Shown here one piece after another: positions 6,288 to 8,513 of a stretch of 8,513 nt of DNA. The DNA comes from Rickettsiales bacterium UBA1997. Its GTDB lineage: Bacteria > Pseudomonadota > Alphaproteobacteria > Rickettsiales > UBA1997. Each line of letters begins with the position of its first letter. Position 1 is the first letter of the stretch. Under the pieces are notes generated by a model that had not been told where the DNA came from, made no database searches, and saw only the letters and a list, made by a program, of their open reading frames with translations. The stretch covers positions 1 through 8,513 of the forward strand of contig DDCV01000089.1 of assembly GCA_002335845.1 (NCBI GenBank), given 5' to 3'. Both the position numbers and the translations under genes were made by a program.

Positions 6288-7088
6288 ATGAAATATAACA
6301 ATATAGCTATCATTGCCGCCTTAAAAAATGAAAAAGCTATCGTTATAAAAAATGAGCTAGTTTCTAAATATAATTTTTTAGACCTTACCAATAACAACAT
6401 AAGCGCTACCGACTTTGATCTAATTATAGCAATTGGCGGTGATGGCCTAATGCTTCATTTACTGCATAGATACAAAGAAAGTAATATACCAATTTATGGC
6501 ATAAATTGTGGGACTGTGGGTTTTTTAATGAATAGCTACCGAGATGATAAGAATTTATTAGACAAAATTGAAAATAGCAGTGAAACAAAAATTCATCCAT
6601 TAAAGATGAGAGTTATTGATGTTAAGGGTAAAAAATATAATCACATCGCAATTAACGAAGTGGCAATTACTCGCAAATCAAGTCAATCGGTTAAAGTGGC
6701 GATTGAAATTAATGGCCAAGAGAGAATTTCTAACCTTTCCGCTGATGGAATTTTAGTAGCTACTCCAGCCGGTAGTACAGCTTATAATTTTTCTGCTGGT
6801 GGCCCTATTATTCCATTTGGCTCAAAAATACTTACCTTGACACCAATATGCCCTTTTCGTCCACGAAAATGGAATGGAGCTCTATTGCCAGCGAATAGTA
6901 AGATAAAATTTAAGATTTTAGATCACGAAAAACGTCCTGCTGTTGCTACAGCAGATTTTAATGAGATCAAAGAGGTTAAAGAAATATCTGTATCACAAGA
7001 TAAGAGCTTGGCCTTTACAATAGTTTTTGACCCCAATCATTCACTTGAAGAAAGAATAATTAGGGAGCAATTTATAACTGGCTCTTAA
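6288..7088 (+). CDS. nadK: NAD kinase
   Basis: NAD kinase phosphorylates NAD to NADP in the cytoplasm, using ATP or polyphosphate, and is the main source of NADP for biosynthesis and redox defence. The 266-residue product shows the GGDG motif (residues 50-53, IIAIGGDGLMLHLLHRY), GINCGTVGFLMN (71-82), the NE pair (Asn123-Glu124 in AINEVAITR), and LSADGILVATPAGSTAYN (150-167). The later LTPICPFRPRKWNGALLP stretch and the Ala in TPAGSTAY are typical of alphaproteobacterial enzymes, whereas E. coli has TPTGSTAY. Length and motif spacing are normal. It begins 2 bp after rlmB with no Shine-Dalgarno, so translation is probably coupled. It is the last gene of the packed rightward run. Confidence 0.95.
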   Translation: MKYNNIAIIAALKNEKAIVIKNELVSKYNFLDLTNNNISATDFDLIIAIGGDGLMLHLLHRYKESNIPIYGINCGTVGFLMNSYRDDKNLLDKIENSSETKIHPLKMRVIDVKGKKYNHIAINEVAITRKSSQSVKVAIEINGQERISNLSADGILVATPAGSTAYNFSAGGPIIPFGSKILTLTPICPFRPRKWNGALLPANSKIKFKILDHEKRPAVATADFNEIKEVKEISVSQDKSLAFTIVFDPNHSLEERIIREQFITGS

Positions 7089-7170
7089 TTAGTGTCGCAA
7101 TAACTGTTGAATAATTTGTTACAATTCTTAACTCTTTGTTTAGTTATATATTTTAATCAATTTTTTTTTA
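7089..7170 (+). promoter_or_regulatory. Spacer between nadK and ftsH, presumed ftsH promoter region
   Basis: This 82-bp AT-rich gap is the longest on the plus strand after the operon starts, so ftsH may have its own promoter here. Box-like sequences exist (TTGAAT at 7107-7112, TTGTTA at 7116-7121, TATATT at 7147-7152), but none are paired at a good 16-18 nt spacing. No GC-rich hairpin with a T-run marks a terminator for nadK, so read-through into ftsH is possible. No sigma32-like promoter is evident. Confidence 0.3.
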
Positions 7171-7181
7171 ATGAAAAAAAA
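7161..7181 (+). promoter_or_regulatory. A/T hairpin spanning the ftsH start codon
   Basis: A run of nine T (7161-7169) directly precedes AATG, and the coding sequence continues with eight A (7174-7181). In RNA the U-run can pair with the A-run as an 8-bp all-AU stem with the AUG in the loop. There is no Shine-Dalgarno. Such a weak, temperature-sensitive stem could tune initiation, but both runs are also expected by chance in AT-rich DNA and in a Lys-rich N-terminus. Confidence 0.25.
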
Positions 7182-8513
7182 CTCTCCTAGTCGAAATTTT
7201 ATTACTTGGATTGCAGTCTTTATTGTGGTCTTAAGTATAAGTAACTTATTTAACAACGCATCCAATCCTAGCGGCCAAAAAATTATTTTTAGTGAATTTA
7301 TTAATAAAGTTGAAGCCGGTCAGGTAAAAAAGGTTCATATTAAGGGCAAAGACCTTAGTGGCGTAAGCTCTGATGGCTCAAGATTTTCTACATATTTACC
7401 AGATTATCCAAAATTAGTTGAGGAATTAGAAGGAAACGGAGTTGAGATTGAAGCAGTACCCTTGGTTTCAAAATCAGAAAAGATTATTGCTGGTTTCCTT
7501 GGTTGGTTACCATTTATTTTAATGATTGGACTATGGTTATATTTGGCGCGCGGCGCTTCTGGTGGCAAAGGTGGTGGCGCTTTTGGCTTTGGTAAATCAA
7601 AAGCTAAATTGCTACAAGAAAATAAAAATAAAATAACTTTTGCCGATGTTGCTGGCATTGATGAAGCAAGGCAAGAGCTGAGTGAAGTTGTCGATTTTCT
7701 TAAAAATTCGCAGAAATATATCGAACTTGGCGCCAAGATTCCTCGTGGATGCCTATTGATAGGTCCTCCTGGAACTGGTAAAACACTTCTAGCACGCGCA
7801 ATTGCTGGAGAAGCTAATGTGCCGTTTTTTTCAATATCGGGCTCTGATTTTGTAGAGATGTTTGTTGGAGTTGGTGCAAGTCGTGTTCGCGATATGTTTG
7901 CTCAAGCTAAAAAAAGTACACCTTGTATAGTTTTTATTGATGAAATTGATGCAGTTGGTCGTCATCGAGGAAGCGGAGTTGGTGGAGGTAATGACGAAAG
8001 AGAGCAAACATTAAATCAGCTTTTAGTGGAGATGGATGGATTCTCAGAAAATGAGGGGGTAGTCATAATTGCCGCGACTAATAGAGCCGATGTCTTGGAT
8101 AGAGCCTTATTGCGTCCAGGTAGATTTGATCGCCAAGTAACAGTTTCTAATCCAGATGTAGTTGGTCGTGAACAAATTTTAAAAGTCCATCTTCGCAAAG
8201 TTACTGGAGCAGCTGATATTGACCCCAAAATTATTGCCCGTGGAACTCCTGGATTTGCTGGGGCAGAGCTAGCTAACCTAATAAATGAAGGAGCCTTGCT
8301 AGCAGCGCGCAAAGATCAGAAAATGGTTACCATGCAAAATCTTGAGGATGCCAAAGATAAAATTTTAATGGGATCGGAGCGAAAATCCATGATAATGCAA
8401 AAATCGGAGCGAGAGTTAACAGCTTATCACGAAGCGGGGCATGCTATCACTGCTATAAATTGCAAAGAGTCTGATCCGATTCATAAAGCTACAATTATTC
8501 CAAGAGGTAGAGC
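7171..8513 (+). CDS. ftsH: ATP-dependent zinc metalloprotease FtsH (3' end outside window)
   Basis: FtsH is a hexameric inner-membrane AAA+ protease that removes damaged membrane proteins and short-lived regulators. The window holds 447 codons of an expected 600-650. In order: TM1 (about residues 10-27), a periplasmic domain (about 30-103), TM2 (about 105-127, [20 protein letters not shown]), a Gly-rich linker, then the AAA domain starting [12 protein letters not shown]. Walker A is GPPGTGKT (198-205), Walker B is FIDEID (Asp257-Glu258), the pore loop is MFVGVG, and the second-region-of-homology arginine finger segment is RPGRFDR (315-321). The protease zinc site HEAGH (420-424) is present; the third zinc ligand would lie beyond the edge. 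The reading frame is intact. In many alphaproteobacteria ftsH follows tilS, whereas here its upstream neighbour is nadK. Confidence 0.97.
   Translation, partial: MKKNSPSRNFITWIAVFIVVLSISNLFNNASNPSGQKIIFSEFINKVEAGQVKKVHIKGKDLSGVSSDGSRFSTYLPDYPKLVEELEGNGVEIEAVPLVSKSEKIIAGFLGWLPFILMIGLWLYLARGASGGKGGGAFGFGKSKAKLLQENKNKITFADVAGIDEARQELSEVVDFLKNSQKYIELGAKIPRGCLLIGPPGTGKTLLARAIAGEANVPFFSISGSDFVEMFVGVGASRVRDMFAQAKKSTPCIVFIDEIDAVGRHRGSGVGGGNDEREQTLNQLLVEMDGFSENEGVVIIAATNRADVLDRALLRPGRFDRQVTVSNPDVVGREQILKVHLRKVTGAADIDPKIIARGTPGFAGAELANLINEGALLAARKDQKMVTMQNLEDAKDKILMGSERKSMIMQKSERELTAYHEAGHAITAINCKESDPIHKATIIPRGR

Noticed and set aside
7089..7170. Possible terminator after nadK ending in the T-run at 7161-7169
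   Set aside because: No stable stem precedes the T-run; the upstream sequence offers only 4-bp pairings with large loops.
7404..7736. 110-codon minus-strand frame
   Set aside because: It is fully antisense to ftsH, whose domains are intact over this interval.
8016..8312. 98-codon minus-strand frame
   Set aside because: It is antisense to the conserved AAA region of ftsH.

Overview
This AT-rich window looks like bacterial chromosome from an alphaproteobacterium, possibly a Rickettsiales- or Holosporales-like host-associated lineage. The evidence for the class is the NAD kinase, which has TPAGSTAY and a C-terminal LTPICPFRPRKWNGALLP segment typical of alphaproteobacterial NadK, together with a HAD-IIA phosphatase of the FDxWGVxHDG type that is common in that class. 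The strong AT bias and tight gene packing suggest the order-level placement, which is inference only.

Layout. The left edge (1-393, minus strand) holds the N-terminal part of an unrecognised, highly charged protein. A good sigma70-type promoter sits just upstream of it. A 333-bp AT-rich spacer separates this gene from a run of eight co-directional plus-strand genes (727-7088), with gaps of at most 21 bp or overlaps of 4 to 23 bp, so it is probably one transcription unit. The run has two halves. The first is a cassette of four consecutive predicted lipoproteins: an LPP20-like protein, a 52-residue mini-lipoprotein, a second LPP20-like protein, and a CsgG-like protein with a FlgT-C-like tail. 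The second is a housekeeping set: HAD-IIA phosphatase, membrane-anchored parvulin prolyl isomerase, 23S rRNA 2'-O-methyltransferase RlmB and NAD kinase. After an 82-bp spacer, ftsH begins at 7171 and runs off the right edge, cut within its protease domain just after the HEAGH zinc motif.

How the genes may work together. The four lipoproteins all lack Asp at +2, so they should be sorted to the outer membrane. The pairing of LPP20-type and CsgG/FlgT-type folds recalls outer-membrane assemblies such as the FlgO/FlgP/FlgT flagellar rings, the CsgG pore and LpoB-like activators. No flagellar, curli or penicillin-binding protein gene is present here, so the partner is unknown. The prolyl isomerase (extracytoplasmic folding) and FtsH (membrane protein quality control) fit an envelope theme; RlmB and NadK are cytoplasmic housekeeping enzymes.

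The most interesting part is the lipoprotein cassette, including its overlooked small gene. Secondary points are a 12-bp perfect hairpin inside one lipoprotein gene, the near absence of Shine-Dalgarno sequences, and an A/T hairpin that places the ftsH start codon in its loop.
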